From positions 110,959 through 174,958 of the forward strand of contig CAVOJU010000005.1 in the NCBI GenBank assembly GCA_963696315.1: DNA of 64,000 nt, read 5' to 3'. Position numbers and translations under genes: made by a program. Under the pieces are notes generated by a model. That model made no database searches, had not been told where the DNA came from, and saw nothing but the letters and a program-made list of their open reading frames with translations. Of the stretch, positions 19,856-28,601 are shown piece by piece; the first letter of the stretch is position 1; every line of letters starts with the position of its first letter. This stretch comes from CAWKEY01 sp963696315. GTDB lineage: Bacteria; Pseudomonadota; Gammaproteobacteria; Methylococcales; Methylomonadaceae.

Positions 19856-21472
19856 TTGTCAGAAACAAATTCGGAGCGCGAAGCGGGCCCCGAAGGGGCG
19901 AAAGCCAGGGAAGGAGTTCGCAATATCCGTGCGCAAATCGGCATGGTGCTGAATCTGGACAAGTGCATCGGCTGCCACACCTGTTCGGTGACCTGCAAAA
20001 ATGTCTGGACCTCCCGTGAAGGTGTGGAATACGCCTGGTTCAATAACGTCGAAAGCAAACCCGGCGTCGGTTTTCCCCATGAATGGGAAAATCAGGACAA
20101 ATGGAACGGCGGCTGGGTGCGTAAAGCCAACGGCAAGATTGGACTCAAGGCCGGCGGCAAGCACAAAATTCTCTCGAATATTTTTGCCAACCCGGATCTG
20201 CCCGAAATCGACGACTACTACGAGCCCTTTGATTTTGACTACGCGCACTTGCAAAACGCGCCCGAAATGAAGGACATGCCGACGGCAAGACCGCGATCGG
20301 TCATCACCGGCGAACGCATGGAAAAAATCGCCGGCGGGCCTAACTGGGAAGAAATTCTCGGCGGCGAGTTTGCAACGCGCAGCCGCGATAAAAACTTCGA
20401 TGACGTGCAAAAGGAAATGTACGGCCAGTTCGAAAATACCTTCATGATGTATTTGCCGCGCTTGTGCGAACACTGTCTCAACCCCAGCTGCGTGGCGTCG
20501 TGCCCCTCCGGCGCGATCTACAAGCGCGAGGAGGACGGCATCGTGCTGATCGATCAGGACAAATGCCGCGGCTGGCGCATGTGCGTGTCCGGTTGTCCGT
20601 ACAAGAAAATTTATTACAACTGGCAGACCGGCAAATCCGAGAAATGTATTTTCTGCTATCCGCGCATCGAAGCGGGGGAGCCTACCGTGTGCTCGGAAAC
20701 CTGCGTGGGCCGCATCCGCTATCTGGGCGTGCTGCTGTACGATGCCGACCGCATCGAACAGGCGGCCAGCGTTGAAGGTGAAACAGACTTGTACCAGGCG
20801 CAGCTGGATATTTTTCTCGATCCCAACGATGAAAACGTCCGTGCCGAGGCGCGTATGGCCGGCATTCCCGAAGCCTGGCTGGAGGCGGCGCAGCAATCAC
20901 CGGTTTACAAGCTGGCGATGGACTGGAAACTGGCATTCCCGCTGCATCCTGAGTACCGCACGCTGCCGATGGTCTGGTATGTGCCGCCGCTGTCGCCGAT
21001 ACAATCTGCGGCGGACAGCGGCGACATCGGTGTCAATGGCATGATGCCGGATGTGCGCTCTTTGCGCATCCCGCTGAAATATCTGGCCAATATGCTCACT
21101 GCCGGCGATGAAGAGCCGGTAGCCCTGGCGCTGGAGCGGATGCTGGCGATGCGCGCCTACCAGCGGCAAAAACACGTCGAGGGTGTGACCGATGTCGAGG
21201 TGCTGGAGCGGGTAGGCTTGAGCGAAGCGCAGGTGGAGGAAATGTACCGCTACATGGCGATTGCCAATTACGAAGATCGTTTCGTGATTCCGACCTCGCA
21301 CCGGGAATACGCCAGCGCTACCTACGATGCCTTCAGCGAGCGCGGCGGTTGCGGATTCAGCTTCGGTAACGGCTGTTCGGACGGCACCAGCGCCGTAAAC
21401 CTGTTTGGCGCCAAAAAATTGACCGAACGCAAGGCATTTCCGATCAAGATCAGCGTAGAAAAGAAGGAGTAA
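19856..21472 (+). CDS. narH: Respiratory nitrate reductase beta subunit (iron-sulfur)
   Basis: Electron-transfer subunit with four Fe-S clusters, passing electrons from NarI heme to NarG. Cysteine groups are CIGCHTCSVTCK, CEHCLNPSCVASCP, CRGWRMCVSGCP and a final CIFC...CSETC set; the Trp in CRGWRMC is the normal replacement that gives a 3Fe-4S cluster. Length is 538 residues from TTG 19856. The true start is probably the ATG at 19846 with one surplus base between them. Compared with the family, the first 25 or so residues (Glu/Ala/Gly-rich) are an extension before the usual start at about NIRAQIGMVLNLDKC. It overlaps narG and is followed after 2 bp by narJ, so translation is tightly coupled. 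Confidence 0.95.
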   Translation: MSETNSEREAGPEGAKAREGVRNIRAQIGMVLNLDKCIGCHTCSVTCKNVWTSREGVEYAWFNNVESKPGVGFPHEWENQDKWNGGWVRKANGKIGLKAGGKHKILSNIFANPDLPEIDDYYEPFDFDYAHLQNAPEMKDMPTARPRSVITGERMEKIAGGPNWEEILGGEFATRSRDKNFDDVQKEMYGQFENTFMMYLPRLCEHCLNPSCVASCPSGAIYKREEDGIVLIDQDKCRGWRMCVSGCPYKKIYYNWQTGKSEKCIFCYPRIEAGEPTVCSETCVGRIRYLGVLLYDADRIEQAASVEGETDLYQAQLDIFLDPNDENVRAEARMAGIPEAWLEAAQQSPVYKLAMDWKLAFPLHPEYRTLPMVWYVPPLSPIQSAADSGDIGVNGMMPDVRSLRIPLKYLANMLTAGDEEPVALALERMLAMRAYQRQKHVEGVTDVEVLERVGLSEAQVEEMYRYMAIANYEDRFVIPTSHREYASATYDAFSERGGCGFSFGNGCSDGTSAVNLFGAKKLTERKAFPIKISVEKKE

Positions 21473-21474
21473 TC

Positions 21475-22173
21475 ATGTTGACATTTAAAGTCTTGTCGGC
21501 CTTGCTGTGCTATCCGACAGAGGAATTAATTGCAGCACTGCCTGAACTGCCATCTGTTATCGAGCAAGAGTCGGTGCTTGCGGATGACCAGCAGGCGGCT
21601 TTGCAGGCCTTGATGGCGGATCTCGGTCAGTCCGATTTGATGGCCTTGCAGGAACGTTATGTGCAGATGTTCGACCGGGGGCGCGCTTTGTCCTTGCATC
21701 TGTTCGAACATATCCACGGCGAGTCGCGCGACCGTGGTCAGGCCATGGTCGATTTGAGCCATTTCTATGAAGCGCACGGTTATCAGATTGATGCGCGGGA
21801 ATTGCCCGATTATCTGCCCTTGTTTCTGGAGTTTCTTGCGCAAATTCCGGCAGCCGAAGCCTTGCAGCAATTGCAGGATACCTTGCCGATTCTGGCCTTG
21901 CTCGGCGCGCGTCTGGCTGAACGGCAAAGTCCGTATGCCGCGGTTTTCGATGCCTTGACGTATCTGGGCGGTATAAGCGAAGCATCCGAAGCCCTGCGTG
22001 CAGCGGTTGCCGCCGAAGGCCCGGACGAGTCGCTGGAGCGTATGGATGAGATTTGGGAAGAAGAAGCCGTTACCTTTATGGCGGCGCCAGGAGCCTGCTC
22101 AAACAAAGACACGCAAGTTCATCCGCTGCGCTTCCAGGAACGCGCGGTTAAAACCCAATCACCTATTCCTTGA
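21475..22173 (+). CDS. narJ: Nitrate reductase assembly chaperone NarJ
   Basis: 232-residue all-helical protein of the TorD/NarJ chaperone family. The N-terminal LLCYPTEELI block and the central MFDRGRALSLHLFEHIHGESRDRG block are the recognisable family signatures. NarJ binds the NarG N terminus, holds NarGH until the molybdenum cofactor and FS0 cluster are inserted, and then lets the complex dock on NarI; it is not part of the final enzyme. AAGGAG lies just upstream and the ATG is 2 bp after the narH stop. No internal problem is visible. Confidence 0.93.
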   Translation: MLTFKVLSALLCYPTEELIAALPELPSVIEQESVLADDQQAALQALMADLGQSDLMALQERYVQMFDRGRALSLHLFEHIHGESRDRGQAMVDLSHFYEAHGYQIDARELPDYLPLFLEFLAQIPAAEALQQLQDTLPILALLGARLAERQSPYAAVFDALTYLGGISEASEALRAAVAAEGPDESLERMDEIWEEEAVTFMAAPGACSNKDTQVHPLRFQERAVKTQSPIP

Positions 22174-22184
22174 GGGAGAAACAG

Positions 22185-22862
22185 ATGTCTTATCTCAATA
22201 CTTTTTTATTCGGGTACTACCCGTACATTGCCGGAACTGTGTTTCTGTTGGGTAGCCTGATTCGCTTCGAACGCGATCAGTTCACCTGGAAAAGTGGCTC
22301 CAGCCAGATGCTGCGGGCGGCAGAATTGCGTAAGGGCAGCAAACTCTTTCATTGGGGAATCTTGCTGCTGTTCATCGGCCATTTTGTTGGCTTGCTGACG
22401 CCGCCGGCGCTTTATCATGCGATGGGCTTATCCACCTCGGCCAAGCAAGTTCTTGCCGTGATTGCGGGCGGTGTGTTTGGCGGCATGTGTTTTAAAGGCC
22501 TGTTCATCCTGATGTGTCGGCGTTTTACCGATGCGCGCATTCGAGCCACCAGTACGCGCATGGACATGGTCATCCTCGTGCTGCTGATGGCGCAACTGGT
22601 GTTGGGCCTGCTGACGCTGCCGATATCCCTGTTTCATCTGGATGGCAGCAATATGCTGCTGCTGGCGGAATGGGCGCAGCGAATCGTGACTTTCCGGGGC
22701 GATGCGCCGGATTATGTGGCCAATGTCAGTTTTATATTCAAGCTGCATCTGTTTTTAGGCATGACGATTTTTCTGGTTTTTCCGTTCAGCCGTCTGGTGC
22801 ATATCTGGAGCGTGCCGATCGGTTATATCGGGCGTTCCTATCAAGTGGTGCGGCAGCGCTGA
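22185..22862 (+). CDS. narI: Nitrate reductase gamma subunit (cytochrome b)
   Basis: 225-residue integral membrane protein with five helices. It oxidises quinol on the periplasmic side and passes electrons through two b hemes to NarH. Histidines in the second helix (about residues 50-66) and near the C terminus (about 190-205) are in the places expected for heme ligation. The start is ATG 22185, preceded by GAGGGAGA at 22172-22179; an upstream in-frame TTG would only add five residues. It is 11 bp downstream of narJ and closes the nar operon, with no moa genes or narXL regulators nearby. Confidence 0.94.
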   Translation: MSYLNTFLFGYYPYIAGTVFLLGSLIRFERDQFTWKSGSSQMLRAAELRKGSKLFHWGILLLFIGHFVGLLTPPALYHAMGLSTSAKQVLAVIAGGVFGGMCFKGLFILMCRRFTDARIRATSTRMDMVILVLLMAQLVLGLLTLPISLFHLDGSNMLLLAEWAQRIVTFRGDAPDYVANVSFIFKLHLFLGMTIFLVFPFSRLVHIWSVPIGYIGRSYQVVRQR

Positions 22863-22934
22863 GTCAGGCGACTTCAGAACAGGTTACGCCGGGGATAAGC
22901 CGCTGAGACTGAAAATATTCAATATAAAGCTGAT

Positions 22935-22964
22935 ACCACGAAGGACACGAAGAGCACGAAGTTT
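22935..22964 (+). repeat. 9-bp-periodic repeat (CACGAAG type), copy 1
   Basis: Thirty bases built on the unit ACACGAAGN lie between narI and the YVTN gene. They match the stretch at 24141-24170 at 26 of 30 positions in the same orientation, so the two copies bracket the YVTN gene. This short degenerate unit is scattered in many environmental genomes; I attach no function. Confidence 0.65.
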
Positions 22965-22994
22965 CAATAGAGCGTCTACATATGGAGAACACAG

Positions 22995-24089
22995 ATGTAC
23001 AAAAACATTATTCACGCCGCATTGGGCGCCGCCATTCTCGCGCTGAGTGTATCGGCTTTAGCGGCCGATCCCGGCGAAAAGGCCTATATCGCGCTGGAAG
23101 GCGAAGGTAAAATTGCCGTGCTCGATACGCAGACGCGGCAAGTCATCAAGCAGATTGATCTGGCCGAATCGGTAGACGGCATGCCGGTCGCTTTTGCCCC
23201 GCACAATGTGCAGGTCGCCCCCAACGGCAAGACGGTTTGGGTGACCGCCAATGTGCATGGTCATCATGAACATGAGCAGACCGGACATGAAGACATGGCG
23301 CCGGTTGCCGCCGATCAGCTGATTGTGATTGATCCTGTGGCAGACGTCATCACGCGACGCATGCCGATTGCCGCCAGGGCGCATTTGTCGCATGTGGTGG
23401 TGACGGCTGACGGCCGTACCGCTTATGTCAACGCGCAGCAGCAACAGCGCATCTACAAGATAGATGCCGCGGCTTATCGCGTACTGGGTTTTACCAAGGT
23501 TGCAGACCAGGGTCCGCATGGTATCCGGCTGGCGCCGGACAGCAGCAAAGCTTATGTCGCCATGATGCAGGGCAAAAACCTGGGCATTATGGATACGGCC
23601 TCCGGGGGCATGCGTTATGTTTCCCTGGGCGGCGCGGCGGTGCAGTCAGGCGTAACAGCCGACGGTAAAATGGTCTTCGCTTCGTTATTCGACACCAAAC
23701 GGGTAGCCTTATACGCAACCGAAACCGGCCAGCTCGATTTCGTCAATTTACCTTCGGAAGCCAAAGGGCCGCTGCAATTATATGCCACGCCCGACTCGCG
23801 CTTTGTCTATGTTGCCGACCAGGGTTATTACCTGGATCAGCCGGTTGGCGAGCACGTGTACAAGATTGATTTGGCCACTAAACAGGTTTTGGCCACTATC
23901 AAGACAGGAAAGGCGCCACACGGCGTGGTCGTTGCCAAAAACGGCCGCCTGGTTTATGTTACCAACTTGCTCGGTGACGATATTTCGGTGATCGATACAG
24001 CAAGTGATCAGGAAATTGCACGTATTCCCGTCGGCAAAGAGCCCAACGGCATCAGCCTTTGGTCTGCGCAATCCGGCGGGACGCCATAA
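22995..24089 (+). CDS. Secreted YVTN-type beta-propeller protein
   Basis: 364 residues with a clear signal peptide (hydrophobic 9-23, cleavage likely after ALA before ADPGEK). The rest is a series of blades of about 40-45 residues with the pattern of YVTN/surface-layer beta-propellers (KAYIALEGEGKIAVLDTQT, RLVYVTNLLGDDISVIDT). A His-rich loop (HGHHEHEQTGHED) at about 88-100 could bind metal. Propellers of this form bind heme d1, metals or partner proteins; there are no CXXCH sites. It lies 132 bp after narI on the same strand but is flanked by a repeat pair, so membership of the nar operon is uncertain. The ribosome site GGAGA precedes the ATG by 7 bp. Confidence 0.75.
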   Translation: MYKNIIHAALGAAILALSVSALAADPGEKAYIALEGEGKIAVLDTQTRQVIKQIDLAESVDGMPVAFAPHNVQVAPNGKTVWVTANVHGHHEHEQTGHEDMAPVAADQLIVIDPVADVITRRMPIAARAHLSHVVVTADGRTAYVNAQQQQRIYKIDAAAYRVLGFTKVADQGPHGIRLAPDSSKAYVAMMQGKNLGIMDTASGGMRYVSLGGAAVQSGVTADGKMVFASLFDTKRVALYATETGQLDFVNLPSEAKGPLQLYATPDSRFVYVADQGYYLDQPVGEHVYKIDLATKQVLATIKTGKAPHGVVVAKNGRLVYVTNLLGDDISVIDTASDQEIARIPVGKEPNGISLWSAQSGGTP

Positions 24090-24140
24090 GCCTAGCAATG
24101 CAATTAATTACTGTAGCGGATTTGTTTATCAGGATTTATC

Positions 24141-24170
24141 ACCACCAAGAACACGAAGGTCACGAAGTTT
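24141..24170 (+). repeat. 9-bp-periodic repeat (CACGAAG type), copy 2
   Basis: Direct partner of 22935-22964, with 26 of 30 identical positions, located 52 bp after the YVTN stop codon. The remainder of the interval up to 24300 holds no gene that I can support. Confidence 0.65.
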
Positions 24171-24300
24171 TAATTTTTCTCCTGGTGTCCTTCGGAGGTG
24201 CAAAGAATTCCGAAAACGAGCCTGTAGAGTCTGACGGGCAACTTTTTATAATCGCTCATTCCCCATATACGGAGGATCCAAGCTAATTCGACCGCACCTA

Positions 24301-25206
24301 ATGCACCCGAAACTGATTGCCCTGGAAAATAAGTTTCAACCCTCCCTGTTGAGTAGAATTGTTGATCCATGGCTTGAACGCCAGCAGATTGAGCTCTGGA
24401 TCAAACGCGATGATTTGATTGACCCGGTTATTTCCGGCAATAAATGGCGCAAGCTTAAGTATTATCTGGATCACGCCTTGTCATTGAAAGCCCATGGGCT
24501 GATCAGCATGGGCGGCGCGTATTCCAATCATCTGCATGCCTTGGCGTATGCGGGCCAGCAGTTAGGATTAAAAACGACAGGATTGATCAGGGGCGAACGC
24601 CCGGATGATGTGAACCCGACCCTGCGTGATCTGCAGAACTGGGGCATGGAATTGAAGTTTGTCTCCCGTGCCGATTACCGGCTGCTTCGGCAGTATAAGG
24701 GCTGGCAGGATTTACCCGGCCTGGAGACGGGGCACTACTGGCTGCCTGAGGGCGGCGCGCATAGCCTGGCCTTAAAAGGCGTAGCCGAGCTGGTTGCGGA
24801 AATTGTTATCGATTACGACGTGATTTGCGTGCCCTGCGGTACCGGTACCACTTTGGCCGGTATGGTAACGGCCGTTCCGGAGCGCGTATCGGTACTGGGT
24901 TTTGCGGCCTTCAAAAACGCCGCTTTTTTGCAGGCCGATGTTGACGCGCTGCTGAACCGCCCATATCCTAACTGGGAAATTAATCTCAATTATCATTTTG
25001 GCGGCTTTGCCCGGGTCAATGCTGAATTGTTGGCTTTTACAGAGGCTTTTGAGTCCACTACCGGTATTGCGCTGGAGCCCGTCTATACCGGCAAAATGCT
25101 GTACGGGCTTTATGATTTGATAGCGAAAGGCTATTTTAAACCCGGTCAGCGTATTATTGCCGTTCATACCGGCGGTCTGCAGGGAAAAAGGGGGTTTGAG
25201 CAATGA
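24301..25206 (+). CDS. D-cysteine desulfhydrase / ACC deaminase family PLP enzyme
   Basis: 301-residue fold-type II PLP enzyme. The cofactor lysine lies in SGNKWRKLKY (about residue 50), followed by the substrate loop GGAYSNHLHALA and the phosphate-binding glycine loop CGTGTTLAGM. The family includes D-cysteine desulfhydrase (releasing sulfide, ammonia and pyruvate) and 1-aminocyclopropane-1-carboxylate deaminase, which cannot be told apart with confidence here; the shorter length and sequence style favour the desulfhydrase-like group common in proteobacteria. No ribosome site is evident before the ATG. Its stop overlaps the next gene start (ATGA at 25203), so the two are translationally coupled. 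Confidence 0.82.
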   Translation: MHPKLIALENKFQPSLLSRIVDPWLERQQIELWIKRDDLIDPVISGNKWRKLKYYLDHALSLKAHGLISMGGAYSNHLHALAYAGQQLGLKTTGLIRGERPDDVNPTLRDLQNWGMELKFVSRADYRLLRQYKGWQDLPGLETGHYWLPEGGAHSLALKGVAELVAEIVIDYDVICVPCGTGTTLAGMVTAVPERVSVLGFAAFKNAAFLQADVDALLNRPYPNWEINLNYHFGGFARVNAELLAFTEAFESTTGIALEPVYTGKMLYGLYDLIAKGYFKPGQRIIAVHTGGLQGKRGFEQ

Positions 25207-25863
25207 AACGAGTGTTGGAAGCCGAATTGATGGAAGATGCCGCTCAGGTCAAGGCCTATGCCGAAGCGGACTTTGAAATACCACACAGTCAGTTTATAGA
25301 ACGCCTGACGGCTTTTATTAACGAGCCCGATTTCAGCGGTACTGCCCTGGATTTAGGCTGCGGCCCCGGCGACATCAGTTGCCGTCTTGCCAGAGCCTAT
25401 CCTTTGTCCAGGGTGCATGCCATTGATGGCTCTACTGGCCATGTTGAACTATGGTAAATTAGTAATGCCTGAGGCATTGGCACGGCGTATAGACTTTATT
25501 CACGGTTTACTGCCCGATCTAAGCTTGCCGCAAGCGGCCTATGACATCATTTTCAGCAACAGTGTGCTGCATCATTTGCCGGATCCTGGGGTGCTGTGGC
25601 GGGTGATTCAACACTATGCCCGGCCGGGAACCCGGATAGTAGTCATGGATTTATTGCGCCCGGCAAGCATCGAAGAGGCCAGGGCGATGGTGCGGGCTTA
25701 TGCGGGCGATGAACCTGAAATCCTGCAAAGGGATTTTTACCAGTCTTTGCTGGCGGCGTTTCGCAGGGAAGAAATTGCTGAACAAATCGCCCAAGCGGGT
25801 CTGAATCTGGGCATCGAGCAAATCAGCGATCGACATGTTTTTATCACAGGCGTTGCGTCCTGA
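25203..25863 (+). CDS. Class I SAM-dependent methyltransferase (one apparent frameshift)
   Basis: About 219 residues after correction. SAM-binding motif I is visible as ALDLGCGPGDIS (about residues 48-59) and the motif IV region as FSNSVLHHLPDP. The frame ends at 25457 with a stop and continues in the next frame from about 25435; deleting one base in CTACTGGCC restores IDGSTAMLNYGKL. The substrate is unknown. It is coupled to the PLP enzyme and lies 22 bp upstream of polyphosphate kinase. It resembles small-molecule methyltransferases of the UbiE/Methyltransf_25 kind. Confidence 0.75.
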
Positions 25864-25885
25864 AAGCTTAAGGTAAATTATATTA

Positions 25886-27973
25886 ATGGACATCAATCAA
25901 ACAGACGAAAGCATAGACCTTAAAAAACCCGAGCTTTATATCAACCGCGAGCTCAGTTTACTGGAATTCAACAAGCGGGTGCTGGCGCAGGCTAAAGATG
26001 AAAATGTGCCGTTACTGGAACGCCTCAATTATCTGTGCATCTCCTGCTCCAATCTGGATGAGTTTTTTGAAGTCAGGGTAGCCAGTGTGATTCAAATGGC
26101 GACCATTGATCCGAAAGCCGTTGGTTCGGATGGTTTAACGCCAAGAGAGCAGCTGGAGCTGATTTCAACGCATGCTCATGAATTGGTCAATGAACAATAC
26201 CAGGTTCTGAACGAGGTTCTGATACCTAAGCTCAAGGATGAAAATATCCGCTTTATTCGCCGGAAAAAATGGACTGAAGCTCAGCACAAATGGCTGGCAA
26301 AATATTTTAATGATGAATTGATGCCGATTCTAACGCCGGTAGGGCTGGATTCGGCGCATCCGTTTCCGCGCATACTCAACAAGAGTTTAAATTTCATCAT
26401 TTCTCTGACCGGCAAGGATGCCTTTGGCAGAAATAGCGGCCGCGCCATTTTGCAGGCACCAAGGGCTCTGCCGCGCATTGTGCAACTGCCTGCCGATGAA
26501 ACGGAAAGCGGCCCGGCCGATTTTGTGTTCTTATCGTCGATCATTCATGCTTTTGTCAACGAGCTTTTTAATGGCATGACCGTAAAAGGCTGTTATCAAT
26601 TCAGAGTTACCCGGAACAGTGATTTTTTTGTTGATGACGACGCCATTGACGATTTGTTGCTGGCCGTGCAGGGCGAGCTGGCCATGCGTAACTACGGCGA
26701 TGAAGTGCGTCTGGAAATCGATGCGAATTGTCCCGAGGAAACGGTACAATTTTTATTGGGCCGTTTCAGCTTGACCCCTGATCGATTGTTTCTGGTCCAT
26801 GGCCCGGTCAATCTGAACAGGGTTCAGGCAATTATTGATCTGGTGAACCGGCCGGATCTTAGATTCAGTCCTTTTAAACCCAGCGTGCCGGCGCAAATGG
26901 CCAGGAATAAGGAAATATTCGCCGCTATCCGGCGGCAGGATATTTTACTGCATCATCCGTTTGAATCGTTCTCGCCGGTGGTCGAGTTTTTACGGCAGGC
27001 TGCGGTTGATCCCGATGTACTTGCTATTAAACAGACGCTTTATCGCACGGGCTCCGATTCGCCCATCGTCAGCGCTCTGGTTAAAGCGGCAAGAGCGGGC
27101 AAGGAAGTGACGGTGGTGATTGAATTGCGCGCACGTTTTGATGAAAAAGCCAATATTGATCTGGCTTCCAAATTACAGGAAGCTGCTGTGCATGTGGTGT
27201 ACGGCGTAGTCGGGTACAAAACCCATGCCAAAATGTGTCTGGTGCTCAGAAGAGAAGGTAAGCAGTTGCGTAATTATGTGCATCTCGGTACCGGCAATTA
27301 TCACCCCAAAACCGCCCTGCTTTATACGGATTACGGCTTGTTTACCTGTGATAAGGAATTGGGTGAGGATGTCCGGCGGGTGTTTGCGCAATTAACCAGT
27401 CTGGGCAAAGTCACCAAATTAAATAAATTACTGCAATCGCCATTTACTCTGCATAGCGGAATTATGGAAAAAATTGAAAGGGAAATACGCCATGCCAAAG
27501 AGGGCAAACCCGCAAAAATCATCATCAAGGTCAATGCCGTAGTTGAGGAACAATCCATACAGGCGCTTTACCGGGCTTCTCAGGCCGGGGTGGAAGTTAA
27601 ATTAATCGTCAGAGGGGTTTGTTGTCTCAGACCGGGTATTCCGGGGATTTCTGAAAACATCGAAGTTCGCTCCATCATCGGACGCTTTCTGGAGCATGCC
27701 CGTGTTTACGCCTTTGAAAATGCCGGCGATTCCGAGGTGTATGCCGCCAGTGCCGATTTAATGAACCGCAATATGTTTTGCCGCGTTGAAACCTGTTTTC
27801 CAATTGAAAATAAAAAGTTGCATAACCGCATCATGCATGATCTGGATTTGTATTTAAAAGACAATAGCCAAGCCTGGCTGCTGCAGGCCGATGGCAGCTA
27901 CCGGCGTTTGCAACCCGCCCCGGATGTCGAGCCGCTTCAGGCGCAGGCGGCCCTATTGTCTGAATGGGGGTGA
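25886..27973 (+). CDS. ppk1: Polyphosphate kinase 1
   Basis: 695 residues, the normal PPK1 length, with N-terminal, head and two phospholipase-D-like domains. The opening YINRELSLLEFNKRVL and the histidine-containing YKTHAKMCLV (the autophosphorylated His of domain C1) are diagnostic, as is HLGTGNYHPKTA. It makes polyphosphate from ATP reversibly at the membrane, for phosphate storage and stress resistance. The ATG at 25886 is preceded by AAGG. It reads without any frameshift and is followed after 6 bp by the deformylase gene. Confidence 0.96.
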   Translation: MDINQTDESIDLKKPELYINRELSLLEFNKRVLAQAKDENVPLLERLNYLCISCSNLDEFFEVRVASVIQMATIDPKAVGSDGLTPREQLELISTHAHELVNEQYQVLNEVLIPKLKDENIRFIRRKKWTEAQHKWLAKYFNDELMPILTPVGLDSAHPFPRILNKSLNFIISLTGKDAFGRNSGRAILQAPRALPRIVQLPADETESGPADFVFLSSIIHAFVNELFNGMTVKGCYQFRVTRNSDFFVDDDAIDDLLLAVQGELAMRNYGDEVRLEIDANCPEETVQFLLGRFSLTPDRLFLVHGPVNLNRVQAIIDLVNRPDLRFSPFKPSVPAQMARNKEIFAAIRRQDILLHHPFESFSPVVEFLRQAAVDPDVLAIKQTLYRTGSDSPIVSALVKAARAGKEVTVVIELRARFDEKANIDLASKLQEAAVHVVYGVVGYKTHAKMCLVLRREGKQLRNYVHLGTGNYHPKTALLYTDYGLFTCDKELGEDVRRVFAQLTSLGKVTKLNKLLQSPFTLHSGIMEKIEREIRHAKEGKPAKIIIKVNAVVEEQSIQALYRASQAGVEVKLIVRGVCCLRPGIPGISENIEVRSIIGRFLEHARVYAFENAGDSEVYAASADLMNRNMFCRVETCFPIENKKLHNRIMHDLDLYLKDNSQAWLLQADGSYRRLQPAPDVEPLQAQAALLSEWG

Positions 27974-27979
27974 AGCAAC

Positions 27980-28501
27980 ATGCCTGCAGAGATTGCCCAG
28001 TTAGGGGCGAAGGTGCTAAGACAAATCGCGGAGGCAGTGGACGATGTGACTGCGCTGGAGATCCGGCAGATCATCGAGGCCATGCAAGATACCCTGGCAA
28101 GTACACAGGGTGTCGGTATCGCAGCCCCTCAAATCGGTGCATCAAAACGCATTATTATCGTCGCCTCACGTCCGACCGCACGTTATCCTTACGCGCCCCA
28201 TATGGCGCCGACCGTAATGATCAATCCTTCATTTCAGGCCTTGTCCGAAGACAAGCAAAAGGATTGGGAAGGTTGTTTGAGTATTCCCGGCATACGCGCC
28301 CGGGTACCCAGATTCACCCGGATCAGGATCCGTTATACCGATCAACAAGACGGGCTCATTGAATTAACGTTGGACGGATTTATTGCGCGGGTTTTTCAGC
28401 ATGAATTCGATCATCTCGAAGGCCGCGTATATCTGGATCGCGTCGAGGACAACCGGGATATTGTTGCCGAGAGTGAATATTTAAAACTGATTGCGGATTA
28501 A
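27980..28501 (+). CDS. def: Peptide deformylase
   Basis: 173-residue metalloenzyme that removes the formyl group from new proteins. All three family motifs are present: GVGIAAPQIG (about 47-56), EGCLS (about 96-100) and HEFDHLEG (about 138-145), supplying the metal-binding Cys and two His and the catalytic Glu. It lies just after ppk1 rather than beside fmt, so it may be a second copy; the usual def-fmt pair would be elsewhere. The tail is short for the family. Confidence 0.93.
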   Translation: MPAEIAQLGAKVLRQIAEAVDDVTALEIRQIIEAMQDTLASTQGVGIAAPQIGASKRIIIVASRPTARYPYAPHMAPTVMINPSFQALSEDKQKDWEGCLSIPGIRARVPRFTRIRIRYTDQQDGLIELTLDGFIARVFQHEFDHLEGRVYLDRVEDNRDIVAESEYLKLIAD

Positions 28502-28557
28502 ACCGCTCGCGGTTTGAGCATCCTGCGAATTGACAGACCACTGTGCTCGCATGTGTT

Positions 28558-28566
28558 TGTTATAAT
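28558..28566 (+). promoter_or_regulatory. Extended -10 promoter element upstream of the inositol-phosphatase gene
   Basis: TGTTATAAT is a perfect TATAAT hexamer (28561-28566) with an upstream TG, 35 bp before the ATG at 28602. A TTGACA at 28530 is too far away (about 25 bp) to serve as a standard -35, so an extended -10 promoter is the more likely reading. Confidence 0.5.
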
Positions 28567-28601
28567 CGCATTTCCAACTTTCACTTTTCCAAGGTTTATG
28601 C

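Noticed and set aside
19859..20896. 345-codon minus-strand open frame opposite narH
   Set aside because: It is a mirror of a highly biased coding gene, has no family motifs, and narH itself is certain in the other direction.
22935..24170. CACGAAG repeats as a CRISPR array
   Set aside because: The unit is a degenerate 9-bp tandem with no unique spacers, and only two blocks exist about 1.2 kb apart with no cas genes.
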